DNA of 64,000 bases from JAVBWO01 sp036677375. GTDB taxonomy: Bacteria > Bacillota > Dehalobacteriia > UBA4068 > UBA4997. How positions within the stretch are numbered: the first letter of the stretch is position 1; each line of letters starts with the position of its first letter. Shown here piece by piece: positions 32,818 to 40,770 of this stretch. Location of the stretch: contig JAVBWO010000011.1 in NCBI GenBank assembly GCA_036677375.1, positions 1-64,000 of the forward strand, read 5' to 3'. Made by a program: the position numbers and the translations under genes. Under the pieces are notes generated by a model. That model had not been told where the DNA came from, did not search any database, and was given only the letters and a program-made list of their open reading frames with translations.

Positions 32818-33588
32818 ATGAGTCAGTGGTTGCAGGAAAAAAGCTGGAAAGAAGCAGAAGAGCTTATCAAAAAAAGCAAAGGTGTTGGAATAATTCCCGT
32901 CGGTAGCATCGAACAGCACGGGTACCATTTACCCATGGGGACAGACAGTTATGTTGCCATCACCTTGGCCGAAGAAGCGGCCGAAAAAACAGGAGCGCTT
33001 TTAGTGCCTCCCATATGGTTTGGCTGGAGCCCCCACCACATGGTGCTTCCCGGTACGATCACCATCAGGCCGGAAGTTTTGATCGGTCTTACTTATGATG
33101 TCATTGCTTCTTTAAAACAGCATGGCACCGATAAAATCATCCTTCTCAACGGCCATCGCATCGTTAATATCATTTGGATGCAGCTGGCAGCCGAAAAGGC
33201 GCAACGGGAATTGGGTGTTACGATAAAGATATTTGATCCCGCCTATATGTCAAAAGATATTGTGGCAGAATTGGGTTTTGGCGCCGTAGGCCATGCCGAA
33301 GAGGTGGAAACCTCCCACATGATGTGCCGATATCCGGAGTTGGTGCATCTGGAGCTTGCTAAGGACAATCCCATTTTATCCCAGGCGTTATATTCCGTCG
33401 ATCCGGCTTTTACCCATGATACCCTTTGCTATGTTCCCAGCACCTTTGAACATGCTAAGAAGAACGCTGCAATTGCCGGCGGCACGACAGGAGAACCTTC
33501 CAAGGCGAATGCCGAAAAAGGCAAGGTTTATCATGATCATTTGATCAAAAACTTGGTTTCCGTTATCCAAAGCTTACAAGAGCAATAG
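32818..33588 (+). CDS. Creatininase-family amidohydrolase
   Basis: A 256-residue enzyme; the ATG at 32818 is used (GGAGGTG ten bases upstream). Metal ligands of the creatininase fold are visible: GSIEQHGYHLPMGTDSY (Glu, His, Asp of the binuclear centre), LLNGHRIVN (His) and HAEEVETSHMM (Glu). The family includes creatinine amidohydrolase (creatinine to creatine) but also MftE-like peptidases and formamide hydrolases, so the substrate is uncertain; the usual NGHGGN is here NGHRIVN. It heads an operon with a small membrane protein and an Na+/solute symporter, and is divergent from a Crp/Fnr regulator, which suggests uptake and hydrolysis of an external amide or lactam. Confidence 0.85.
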   Translation: MSQWLQEKSWKEAEELIKKSKGVGIIPVGSIEQHGYHLPMGTDSYVAITLAEEAAEKTGALLVPPIWFGWSPHHMVLPGTITIRPEVLIGLTYDVIASLKQHGTDKIILLNGHRIVNIIWMQLAAEKAQRELGVTIKIFDPAYMSKDIVAELGFGAVGHAEEVETSHMMCRYPELVHLELAKDNPILSQALYSVDPAFTHDTLCYVPSTFEHAKKNAAIAGGTTGEPSKANAEKGKVYHDHLIKNLVSVIQSLQEQ

Positions 33589-33658
33589 TCTCTATCAGCA
33601 CATGGCGATTGCCTGAAATACCCATGATCCATTTATTATTATTTAGGAGGTGAACAAT

Positions 33659-33892
33659 ATGAAATTGTCAACAGGAGAAAAAATCGTCTATGGTATTTTT
33701 ATTTTGGTGTTGATCATGGTAAACCCGCCCGTCTTGAATCTTGTGAACAATTATGTGCTTCAAAAACCCTTTACTTTCGGTTGGCCCACGTTGCTTGTCT
33801 GGCTGGATTTTTGGTATGTTGTGGCAATCATTGACTTTTTAATCGGCGTGTTGAAGATCAAATCCTGGAAAAAAGAATATCAAAAGCCCTAA
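33659..33892 (+). CDS. Small two-helix membrane protein paired with symporter
   Basis: A 77-residue protein; the ATG at 33659 follows AGGAGGTGA at ideal spacing. Two hydrophobic segments (~8-30 and ~42-65) leave a short basic C-terminus (KIKSWKKEYQKP). It directly precedes the symporter gene by 34 bp. Several SSS symporters are encoded with a small membrane partner (for example the DUF485, DUF997 and DUF3311 types), so it is probably an accessory subunit of the transporter, but I cannot name the family with certainty. Confidence 0.7.
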   Translation: MKLSTGEKIVYGIFILVLIMVNPPVLNLVNNYVLQKPFTFGWPTLLVWLDFWYVVAIIDFLIGVLKIKSWKKEYQKP

Positions 33893-33926
33893 GCCGGCTA
33901 AATACAAGTAAAGGAGGTCTGAGAAC

Positions 33927-35393
33927 ATGAATGTTGGTCTCGTTATTTTGGGGCTTTATACCCTTTCCCTGTTGGGAATCGCTTATTATGCCTCCAAGCA
34001 AGATAAGAAGAACATAAAAGATTTTGCCACCGCAAGCAGCTCTTTGGGCGTTTTTGTACTGACCCTTACTTTTAGCGCTACCTACCACAGTTCCTATGCT
34101 TTTATGGGCGCTCCCGGTTTTGTTTATGCCAATGGTATCGGCTGGTGGGTCAACGGGATATGGACGGTATTCCCCGGTGTTCTTTTCTGGGCCATCGGAA
34201 GAAGATTCTGGTTTCTTGGTCAAACCAAAGGCTATATCTCTATGGCGCAATATATCAGCGACGTTTATCAGAATAAGATTATCGGTCTTATCGTTACCAT
34301 TATCACCCTTGTTTTTACAGTGCCTTATGTGGCGATGCAGGCCATTGGCTCAGGCTACATTTTTCAGATCATCAGCAATGGGCAATTAAGTTACGCTTTC
34401 GGTACGATCATCTTTTTTGCCATCATGATTATTTTAGTTTGGATGGGCGGTATGAAAGGGGTGGCCATCACCGATGCCGCCCAGGGCGTCTTTATGTGGA
34501 TCGGTATGGTGATTGGCTCCTATTTAATCATTCATCATAATTTTGGCAGCGTCAACGCCGCTTATGAACAAGTGTTCCAAACGATGCCGGCGCTTTTCTC
34601 GTTACCTGGGCCGAAAGGCGTGGTGACTGCCGCTGACTGGATTTCCAGATGGCTGATCATCACCATTGGTATGATGATGTTCCCCCATGTGACTTTAAGA
34701 TTTTTCTCAGGTAAATCTTTGCGGGTCTTAAAATGGTCTTCTATTTTTTCTTCCATCTATCTGACATCCATTTATGTGTTTACGCCCGCCATCGGCATGG
34801 TCGGTAGGATCTTGATGCCGGATATCGCCGCGCCGGATACCATCTTCCCCGAAATGTTATTGAAATACACGCCTATCGTTTTTGCGGCATTGGTCATCGC
34901 GGGCGCTTTGGCGGCCTCCATGTCCACAGGAGATTCCCAGCTTCATGCCGTAAGCAGTATGGTTTCCACCGATGTGTACAAGACCTTTATTAATAAAGAA
35001 GCTTCCGAATACAAGCAATATCAGGTGGCGAAAATAGGGACGTTGGTATTTGGTTTGTTATCTGTGATAGTTGCACTGATGAAGCCGGGGCTTCTGGGTA
35101 ATATCCTTGCCTTGGCAAACGGCGGTGTGGCGGCTTTGGCTCCCGCTATGCTGGGCGGAGTTTTCTGGAAAAAGTCAACGCCCCAGGCGGCTATCAGCAG
35201 TATCATCATAGGCGAGTGTGTCATGCTCTTTACCACTTTTATCGTAAAGAGTCCTTTAGGGATCATGGCAGGCCTTTGGGGCTTAATCGCCGCCTTGATT
35301 GTTTTTATTGCAGTGAGCTTATGTACCAAACCGGAGCAAACCACAGTTGAAACGATTGATTCCATTAATCGGTTTTTTGCAGCGGAAAATTAA
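33927..35393 (+). CDS. Sodium:solute symporter (SSS family)
   Basis: A 488-residue transporter with about 13 hydrophobic segments. SSS-family features are the N-terminal KNIKDFATASSSLGVFVLTL region (DFxxAxRSL-like), TFSATYHSSYAFMGAPGFVY, and the later GALAASMSTGDSQLHAVSSM (~330-350), where Na+-binding Ser/Thr occur. Members carry solutes such as pantothenate, proline, sugars or carboxylates into the cell with Na+. The operon with a creatininase-type hydrolase suggests that its substrate is the compound that enzyme opens, or its product. GGAGG precedes the ATG; a terminator follows 57 bp after the stop. Confidence 0.9.
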   Translation: MNVGLVILGLYTLSLLGIAYYASKQDKKNIKDFATASSSLGVFVLTLTFSATYHSSYAFMGAPGFVYANGIGWWVNGIWTVFPGVLFWAIGRRFWFLGQTKGYISMAQYISDVYQNKIIGLIVTIITLVFTVPYVAMQAIGSGYIFQIISNGQLSYAFGTIIFFAIMIILVWMGGMKGVAITDAAQGVFMWIGMVIGSYLIIHHNFGSVNAAYEQVFQTMPALFSLPGPKGVVTAADWISRWLIITIGMMMFPHVTLRFFSGKSLRVLKWSSIFSSIYLTSIYVFTPAIGMVGRILMPDIAAPDTIFPEMLLKYTPIVFAALVIAGALAASMSTGDSQLHAVSSMVSTDVYKTFINKEASEYKQYQVAKIGTLVFGLLSVIVALMKPGLLGNILALANGGVAALAPAMLGGVFWKKSTPQAAISSIIIGECVMLFTTFIVKSPLGIMAGLWGLIAALIVFIAVSLCTKPEQTTVETIDSINRFFAAEN

Positions 35394-35449
35394 TATATGT
35401 CACCAAGCCCGCCGGCTTTCGCTGCCGAGCTCCTTTATTTAGTTCAATG

Positions 35450-35481
35450 ACACAGCCTTTCATCAAAAGAAGGGCTGTGTT
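35450..35481 (+). terminator. Intrinsic terminator of the symporter operon
   Basis: ACACAGCCTTT and AAGGGCTGTGT pair around a short loop, followed by a run of T. Confidence 0.85.
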
Positions 35482-35590
35482 TTTTTACGTCCATGTCCTT
35501 TTGGGGGACTTGTTACCTTTGGCCAAAAGACCGCATAAATTGCAGTAGATCTATATTTTAGATCAAATTAAAAGAAAAGAGGTATAAAAA

Positions 35591-35986
35591 TTGTCAACTT
35601 CTCAAGACGAAAACCTTCTGCAGCAAGAGGTCGTGACTTGCCCGGCTGTGGGATATCAAGCAGTAACGGTATGCGTACCTGTAACCGTTACCCCCTTTGC
35701 GAATGCAGGTACTGCAATCACTTTCTGTTGCGGCAGCCCGACGGTGACAACGGATATGACGCCGTGTCCCGGTACTGTCAATGGCAGCTGCACTTTTAAA
35801 ATCACGCAGGAAATGTGTGTGGCAGTCCCTGTGGAATTTGGTGCGACAGCGGTTACGGGAGCGCCCCATGTACAATGCGGCGATGCTTCCGCCGTCGATA
35901 TCTGTACAGACTGCGGTGTTACGGCAGGTGGGGTGGCGTCAAGTGCTGTTTCTACCAAAAAAAATAACTGCACAAGTTGCAAATAG
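35591..35986 (+). CDS. Cys-rich secretory-type protein, paralogue 1
   Basis: A 131-residue protein with a TTG start (AGAGGT upstream). It has no signal peptide. The core (residues ~26-110) is a low-charge, Thr/Val/Ala-rich domain with nine or more cysteines, including VTVCVPVTVTPFANAGT, AITFCCGSP, PCPGTVNGSC, EMCVAVPVEF, VQCGDAS and ICTDCGV. The tail STKKNNCTSCK adds two more. The same core occurs in the next gene, almost identical in DNA. Cysteine-rich, cross-linkable proteins of this kind are often spore coat or exosporium components in Clostridia, which fits a spore former, but the family is not recognised and the role is a guess. Confidence 0.6.
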   Translation: MSTSQDENLLQQEVVTCPAVGYQAVTVCVPVTVTPFANAGTAITFCCGSPTVTTDMTPCPGTVNGSCTFKITQEMCVAVPVEFGATAVTGAPHVQCGDASAVDICTDCGVTAGGVASSAVSTKKNNCTSCK

Positions 35987-36866
35987 GAGACAGTCCGGCC
36001 GGTATCAACTTCTTTTTTTGAAACCGGCGGGGCTTGCTGCTAAGGAGGTTTTTTGATGTCAGACACACAACAACTTAAACAAGCTTTTTGTGAACTGGAG
36101 ATTGATTATTCAGAGATGCCCGATATGGTAATTTTTCCTTTTTTAATCCAACTTGATCTGGAAAACTCTATTCTTATTCCGGTCCCCGGGCAAAATCAAA
36201 GATTTTGCTATATCATAAGCGGGATTGGTGAAGACACGCCGCTCTATACAGATCTGAGCCATTTGGTTTTTAGTATATGTGATCAGATTGTGGCAAGCCA
36301 GATCGTCAATATCTCTGTATTCATTGATGGATTGGAGCAAGAAGTCATATTTGGCGAAGACGGAAACGTTGAATTGAAGACTCCCGCCCAGCCAGATCCG
36401 ACCACGGGTTGCTCGGGATTAAAATTCGACTTTGCTTTAGATAAAGTAGATGGCGTTATGAATATTTGTTTTGAACTGACCAGCCCTTATCCCATAGGGC
36501 CCATTCCCGTGTGTCTAGCCAGCGGAGGATTGTCTGCAACGGGATTGTCCATCTGCGGTCCTGTTTGCGAGACAGGCCAGACTTGCCTTGCAATGGGGTA
36601 CCAAAAAGTGACGGTATGCGTACCTGTAACCGTTACCCCCTTTGCGAATGCAGGTACTGCAATCACTTTCTGTTGCGGCAGCCCGACGGTGACAACGGAT
36701 ATGACTCCGTGTCCCGGTACTGTCAATGGCAGCTGCACGTTTAAAATCACGCAGGAAATGTGTGTGGCAGTCCCTGTGGAATTTGGTGCGACAGCGGTTG
36801 TGGGAGCGCCCCATGTACAATGTGGCGATGCTTCCGCTTTCGATATCTGTACGGATTGTGGTGTAA
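35666..36866 (+). repeat. Near-identical ~256-bp block in the two Cys-rich genes
   Basis: Positions 35666-35921 align with 36611-36866 at a constant offset of 945 bp without gaps. By eye only about ten bases differ, and several of those are third-position or single changes. Sequences on both sides diverge sharply. This is either a very recent duplication or ongoing gene conversion between the two genes. The interval given spans both copies. Confidence 0.85.
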
Positions 36867-36883
36867 CCGACGATATTCTATGA
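36056..36883 (+). CDS. Cys-rich protein, paralogue 2 with extra N-terminal domain
   Basis: A 275-residue protein (ATG at 36056, AGGAGG upstream). The N-terminal ~175 residues are acidic, with QLKQAFCELEIDYSEMPDMV and FIDGLEQEVIFGEDGN, and have no counterpart in paralogue 1. The C-terminal ~85 residues match paralogue 1 almost exactly (VTVCVPVTVTPFANAGT to ICTDCGVT). It sits ~70 bp after paralogue 1, in the same direction, and is followed by a terminator, so they are likely one transcription unit. A structural spore or surface role is inferred from the shared Cys-rich domain; no enzyme motif is present. Confidence 0.6.
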   Translation: MSDTQQLKQAFCELEIDYSEMPDMVIFPFLIQLDLENSILIPVPGQNQRFCYIISGIGEDTPLYTDLSHLVFSICDQIVASQIVNISVFIDGLEQEVIFGEDGNVELKTPAQPDPTTGCSGLKFDFALDKVDGVMNICFELTSPYPIGPIPVCLASGGLSATGLSICGPVCETGQTCLAMGYQKVTVCVPVTVTPFANAGTAITFCCGSPTVTTDMTPCPGTVNGSCTFKITQEMCVAVPVEFGATAVVGAPHVQCGDASAFDICTDCGVTDDIL

Positions 36884-36954
36884 CGAAAATCGGAAGGTTA
36901 CAATAAATCCGATTTGCTAAATTCGCAGAAGCAGAAAAGGTAGTGAAACAAAAG

Positions 36955-36992
36955 AACCTCTGTTATGAAGTGTTAAACCTATAACAGAGGTT
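36955..36992 (+). terminator. Intrinsic terminator after the Cys-rich genes
   Basis: AACCTCTGTTAT and ATAACAGAGGTT form a perfect 12-bp stem followed by TTGTTTT. The rest of the stretch to 37292 has no supported gene. Confidence 0.85.
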
Positions 36993-37292
36993 GTTTTATG
37001 GGAAAATGCAATTGCCTTTCCGGGATGAGCAGTTAAATATTTGCGGTCTGCGGTTTTAAAGTGTTTTGTTGCAATATGTATTGTAACCGGTATTATAATA
37101 TGCTAAAATTGCAGGAACGATATGAAAAGATGATTGTCAGGGATTTTGGGGGGCGGATTGCCGGGAGCATAGGATGGCGCTTATCCAATGCGCGGCGGCC
37201 CTTGAGAAGTTTTTGTCGTCAAGTCTATAGATTTAACGGTAAAGCCTAAAGCCGGAAAAATGACCCGCCGGCATAAGGGTTTAGAAAATCAA

Positions 37293-37340
37293 GACTAGGA
37301 AAAAGACTAGGAAAAAGATTAGGGAAAAGATTAGGGAAAA
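37293..37340 (+). repeat. Four tandem 12-bp repeats upstream of an MFS gene
   Basis: Two copies of GACTAGGAAAAA are followed by two copies of GATTAGGGAAAA, head to tail without interruption, just 37 bp before the MFS start codon. Purine-rich; each unit contains an AGG(A) that could mimic a ribosome site. Confidence 0.85.
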
Positions 37341-37376
37341 GGCTATTAGGCCGGGAAATGAAGGTTGGAAAATAGT

Positions 37377-38582
37377 ATGAGAACCGAAAGGAAAAAGAAG
37401 ATTTCCAATATTTTACTGATCGGTCTTGTCAGCCTGTTTGTGGATATGAGCACGGAAATGGTTTACCCGTTGATTCCGCTTTTTCTGACAACGACCCTTG
37501 GTGCGACTCCGGCAATTGTCGGTATCATTGAGGGAATCGCGGAAAGCATTGCTTCTTTGCTCAAAGTATTCAGCGGTTATATCGGTGACGTATATCAGAA
37601 TAAAAAGCATCTTACTTTTATTGGTTACTCCGCTTCGGTGCTTTATAAAGTACTGCTCCTGTTGGCTGCATCATGGCCCGGTGTTCTTTTGGCAAGGGTG
37701 ATCGACCGTACGGGCAAGGGCATCCGCACCGCGCCCCGCGACGCTCTGGTGGCACAGTCCAGCGAAAAGAAAAAACTGGGCGGCTCCTTTGGCTTACATA
37801 AGATGCTGGATATGGCCGGTTCCTCCCTGGGAGCTTTGCTTGCTTTTGTTTTTGTAGCTACCGGCTTCGGATTCCACAGAGCTTTCCTTTATTCCATCAT
37901 TCCAGCCATGATCGGTATTTTGATCATTCCGGCTATCCGGGAAGAAAAATCCTCAGAACCGGCGGTTGAAAAATTATCGCTGAAAGGTGTGAAGCTGGAC
38001 GGCAGACTAAAGCTGTATCTTGCCGTCATGTTTTTATTTTCCCTGGGCAATTCCTCTAATACCTTTTTGCTTTTGAAAGCGCAGGCACAAGGATTTTCAG
38101 CGTCACAGGTTATCTTGTTATACCTGATTTTCACCGTTTCCGCCTCTCTTCTGGCAATCCCCGCCGGCAGGTGGTCCGATCAATGGGGCAGAAGCGCCAT
38201 TTTGGTTCCGGGGTATCTGATTTATGGTTTTGTCTATCTGGGTTTTGCTTTCTTGACTTCCCAAACGGCTATCATTGGTTTGTTTGTTGCTTATGGTGCC
38301 TATACCGCCTTTATCAGCGGCGCGGAGCGGGCCTTCATCGCGGAAGCGGCTCCATCTTGCTTTAAAGGAACGGTATTGGGCCTCTATGGCATGCTGCAAG
38401 GTATCGGTCTGCTCTTTTCTTCCATCATCGCAGGCGCTATGTGGGATAAGATCAACCCCGGCGCTCCATTTTTATTTGGCGGCCTCATGGGGATTGTTTC
38501 GGCTCTCATCATCGCGATGATATTGGGTAAAAATAAACTGGGCGGCGCATACGGCGGGAAAGGAGAGCGCGAAAAGTGTTAA
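37377..38582 (+). CDS. MFS transporter
   Basis: A ~401-residue membrane protein with about 11-12 helices. The ATG at 37377 is chosen; a TTG twelve bases earlier is possible. MFS loop motifs are GYIGDVYQNKKHLTFIGY (motif A-like) and ARVIDRTGKGIRTAPRDALV (~105-124), the latter a stretch seen in a family of MFS proteins often annotated as arsenite or multidrug permeases. PAGRWSDQWGRSAILVPGYL is the second-half motif A. The substrate is unknown. It is preceded by a tandem-repeat leader and is monocistronic; the following cbiM unit has its own promoter. Confidence 0.85.
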   Translation: MRTERKKKISNILLIGLVSLFVDMSTEMVYPLIPLFLTTTLGATPAIVGIIEGIAESIASLLKVFSGYIGDVYQNKKHLTFIGYSASVLYKVLLLLAASWPGVLLARVIDRTGKGIRTAPRDALVAQSSEKKKLGGSFGLHKMLDMAGSSLGALLAFVFVATGFGFHRAFLYSIIPAMIGILIIPAIREEKSSEPAVEKLSLKGVKLDGRLKLYLAVMFLFSLGNSSNTFLLLKAQAQGFSASQVILLYLIFTVSASLLAIPAGRWSDQWGRSAILVPGYLIYGFVYLGFAFLTSQTAIIGLFVAYGAYTAFISGAERAFIAEAAPSCFKGTVLGLYGMLQGIGLLFSSIIAGAMWDKINPGAPFLFGGLMGIVSALIIAMILGKNKLGGAYGGKGEREKC

Positions 38583-38647
38583 AGCATGCTTCCCCCTAAT
38601 AAATGGATTCCTCCTAATACTTGATTATTTTCGCCAAAGAAAACCCG

Positions 38648-38864
38648 TTGACGTACCAGGAAAGTTTGTGGTATATTTAACCAAACGGAAAGCTATGAAG
38701 GCTTTTCATAGGGCATTGCCGTTCCATTAATAACAAATCAGTAATAAGTCAATAACAGATCAATAATGAATCAATACGAACGGATCGTTAGGGGCCGTTT
38801 TGGTTTTCGCATGGGATGAACCCAAAAGAGATGCTGTAGAAAGCAGCTCTTTGGGTTTTTTTTG
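38648..38864 (+). promoter_or_regulatory. Promoter and attenuator-like leader of the Ni/Co transporter operon
   Basis: TTGACG (38648-38653) and TATATT (38672-38677) are 18 bp apart. The predicted leader first forms a hairpin (AACGG/CCGTT outer, CTATGAA/TTCATAG inner, 38684-38723), then four 11-bp tandem repeats (38729-38772), then a strong intrinsic terminator, AACCCAAAAGAG...CTCTTTGGGTT plus eight T (38819-38864), 50 bp before the cbiM start. A terminator between promoter and gene is the hallmark of transcription attenuation. The sequence did not match riboswitch consensus elements that I can recall (cobalamin, NiCo, ZTP, fluoride). Confidence 0.6.
38729..38772 (+). repeat. Four tandem 11-bp repeats in the cbiM leader
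   Basis: AATAACAAATC, AGTAATAAGTC, AATAACAGATC and AATAATGAATC run head to tail, with a fifth partial copy (AATACG). The period equals one turn of B-DNA, which would place all copies on the same face. Confidence 0.85.
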
Positions 38865-38914
38865 TTTTGGTTTCAGCTGGCATCTTGCTTTCATGCAGAA
38901 AGGATGGTTTGAAA

Positions 38915-39979
38915 ATGCATATTCCGGACAATTACTTGAGCCCGTCTACCTGTGCGGTTTTAGGTGCAGCCATGGTGCCGGTATGGACCGTGGCGGTCAA
39001 AAAAGTCAAAGAAGAAATCCCCAGGGAAAAGATTCCCCTTCTTGGCGTAGGCGCCGCTTTTTCTTTCCTCATGATGATGTTCAATGTACCGCTGCCGGGC
39101 GGCACTACAGGTCATGCCGTGGGCGGCGCTTTATTAGCCATTCTTTTGGGCCCGTTCTCGGCATGTATTTCGATTACCGTGGCTTTACTGATTCAGGCAC
39201 TGTTCTTTGGCGACGGCGGTATACTGGCCTTTGGGGCCAACTGCTTTAATATGGCTTTTATAATGCCTTTTTTGGGCTACTTTATCTATAAATTTATGAA
39301 AGACAGAGTAAAATCCCGTAAAGGCGAATATGCCGCCATCATTCTGGCCTCATACCTAAGTATTAACTTTGCCGCTTTGCTGGCGGCCATCGAATTCGGC
39401 ATCCAGCCATTACTTTTCCATAATGCGGCAGGGCAGCCGTTTTATTGCCCTTATCCTTTGTGGGTATCCATCCCAGCCATGACCATTCCCCATCTTTTAG
39501 TGGCAGGTGTGGTGGAGGCGGCTTTTAGCGTCGCCATTTTTGCCTTTATCCAAAAGGTCTCGCCTGGAACCATTTACACAGGATCAAAACAAAGGATCAA
39601 AGCGGTCTACGGCTTGCTGGCAATTCTCGTCGGCCTTACGCCTTTGGGCCTACTCGCTACAGGTACGGCTTGGGGAGAATGGGGCGCGGACGAGATTGGC
39701 AAGGTGATGTCGGGCGGTAATATTTTAGGTTATATTCCTGCGGGAATGCAAAACGGCTTCCGCTTTGAGGCGGTAATGCCTGATTATACCATGGGGGGGC
39801 TGCCGGAAGTAGCGGCCTATCTTTTGTCTGCGGCGGCCGGCGTCGCGATTTTATTGATTTTGTTCAAACTCTTTGGTATCATGAAGAGAAACAAGCCCGG
39901 GAATATTCCCCGGTTAAACGAAAAAAAGGCCAATGATAAAGCCAATGAAATAGAAGGGGACAGAAAGTACTATGCCTGA
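38915..39979 (+). CDS. cbiM: Nickel/cobalt ECF transporter, substrate-binding subunit CbiM
   Basis: A 354-residue membrane protein; the ATG at 38915 is chosen because family members begin MHIPDNYLSP and the His2-containing N-terminus binds the metal; AGAAAGGATGG lies upstream. The Cbi/Nik M core occupies ~1-215 with GTTGHAVGGALLAILLGPF and FGDGGILAFGANCFNMAF. The C-terminal ~130 residues carry two extra helices around a short extracytoplasmic loop ending YTMGGLPEVAAYLLS, resembling a fused CbiN/PDGLE-like subunit. It imports Ni2+ or Co2+ together with CbiQ and CbiO encoded next. The long leader and attenuator suggest metal- or cofactor-responsive control. Confidence 0.93.
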   Translation: MHIPDNYLSPSTCAVLGAAMVPVWTVAVKKVKEEIPREKIPLLGVGAAFSFLMMMFNVPLPGGTTGHAVGGALLAILLGPFSACISITVALLIQALFFGDGGILAFGANCFNMAFIMPFLGYFIYKFMKDRVKSRKGEYAAIILASYLSINFAALLAAIEFGIQPLLFHNAAGQPFYCPYPLWVSIPAMTIPHLLVAGVVEAAFSVAIFAFIQKVSPGTIYTGSKQRIKAVYGLLAILVGLTPLGLLATGTAWGEWGADEIGKVMSGGNILGYIPAGMQNGFRFEAVMPDYTMGGLPEVAAYLLSAAAGVAILLILFKLFGIMKRNKPGNIPRLNEKKANDKANEIEGDRKYYA

Positions 39980-40766
39980 ATGGCTCCTGCAAAAAGAGAA
40001 TTATCGGCCGCAGACGGATCAGGATACTTTTATTCATAAAAGTATCCTGTCTTTGTTGCATATCCTTTCCCGAATACGCAGGCAAAGTAGCTGCGCGGCG
40101 GCATCCTCGCCTATCAATCCCGTTTTGAAAGTCGCTTCCGTTGTTTTTCTGATTCTACTGCTTTCCCTTGCCAGGAACCTTGCCTTTGTCCTTACGGCAA
40201 ATGTTTGCCTTCTTTTGATTTTAAGTATGCTGCGGGGGGAAGACATCCTAGCCGCTCTTAAGTCCGCTTTTGCGGCTTTTTTGTTTGCCTTCATCCTTTT
40301 ATTGCCGGCTGCCTTCTTCGGAAACCATGAGAGCCTGGTGATGATCACACCCAAGGTCTTTGCGGCGGTTCTGGCTGTCAACATCCTTTCCCGTTCCACT
40401 CCGTGGCATGGCATCACCGGCGCATTAAAAGCCTTTTTCATCCCGGATCTTTTTATTCTGGTCTTGGATATTACCATCAAATACATTCTGCTTTTGGGTG
40501 ATTTTTCTTTGCATATGCTGTATGCCCTCAAACTGAGATCGGTGGGGAAAAACCAAAACAAGTATGCTTCCCTTTCCGGCATTGCCGGCACCATGTTTTT
40601 AAAATCAAAGGAAATGTCGGAAGAGATGTATGCTGCCATGGAATGCCGGGGCTTTACGGGAGAATACAGTACCGGCAAAAATCAGAGCTTTTCTTTTGCC
40701 GATTTTATCTTCGTTTTAGCCAATATCACTCTTTTTTTAACCTTTATTTTTTGGGGAAAGGTTTAA
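39972..40766 (+). CDS. cbiQ: ECF transporter transmembrane subunit CbiQ
   Basis: A 264-residue T-component whose start overlaps cbiM by eight bases. Around five to six hydrophobic segments fill ~55-260. The coupling motif near the C-terminus reads AMECRGFTGEY (AxxxRG-like, ~225-235), where the ATPase docks; a second A-x-x-x-R-like element is KLRSVGKN. The first ~50 residues are hydrophilic and variable. Together with CbiM and CbiO it forms the energy-coupling module of a Ni/Co importer. Confidence 0.9.
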   Translation: MPEWLLQKENYRPQTDQDTFIHKSILSLLHILSRIRRQSSCAAASSPINPVLKVASVVFLILLLSLARNLAFVLTANVCLLLILSMLRGEDILAALKSAFAAFLFAFILLLPAAFFGNHESLVMITPKVFAAVLAVNILSRSTPWHGITGALKAFFIPDLFILVLDITIKYILLLGDFSLHMLYALKLRSVGKNQNKYASLSGIAGTMFLKSKEMSEEMYAAMECRGFTGEYSTGKNQSFSFADFIFVLANITLFLTFIFWGKV

Positions 40767-40770
40767 AATC

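Noticed and set aside
37061..37249. 62-codon ORF rich in Cys/Tyr before the MFS gene
   Set aside because: No ribosome site, implausible composition, and it follows directly on a terminator region.
38670..38864. Cobalamin riboswitch before cbiM
   Set aside because: No B12-box-like element or typical 200-nt fold was found; the leader is shorter and repeat-bearing.
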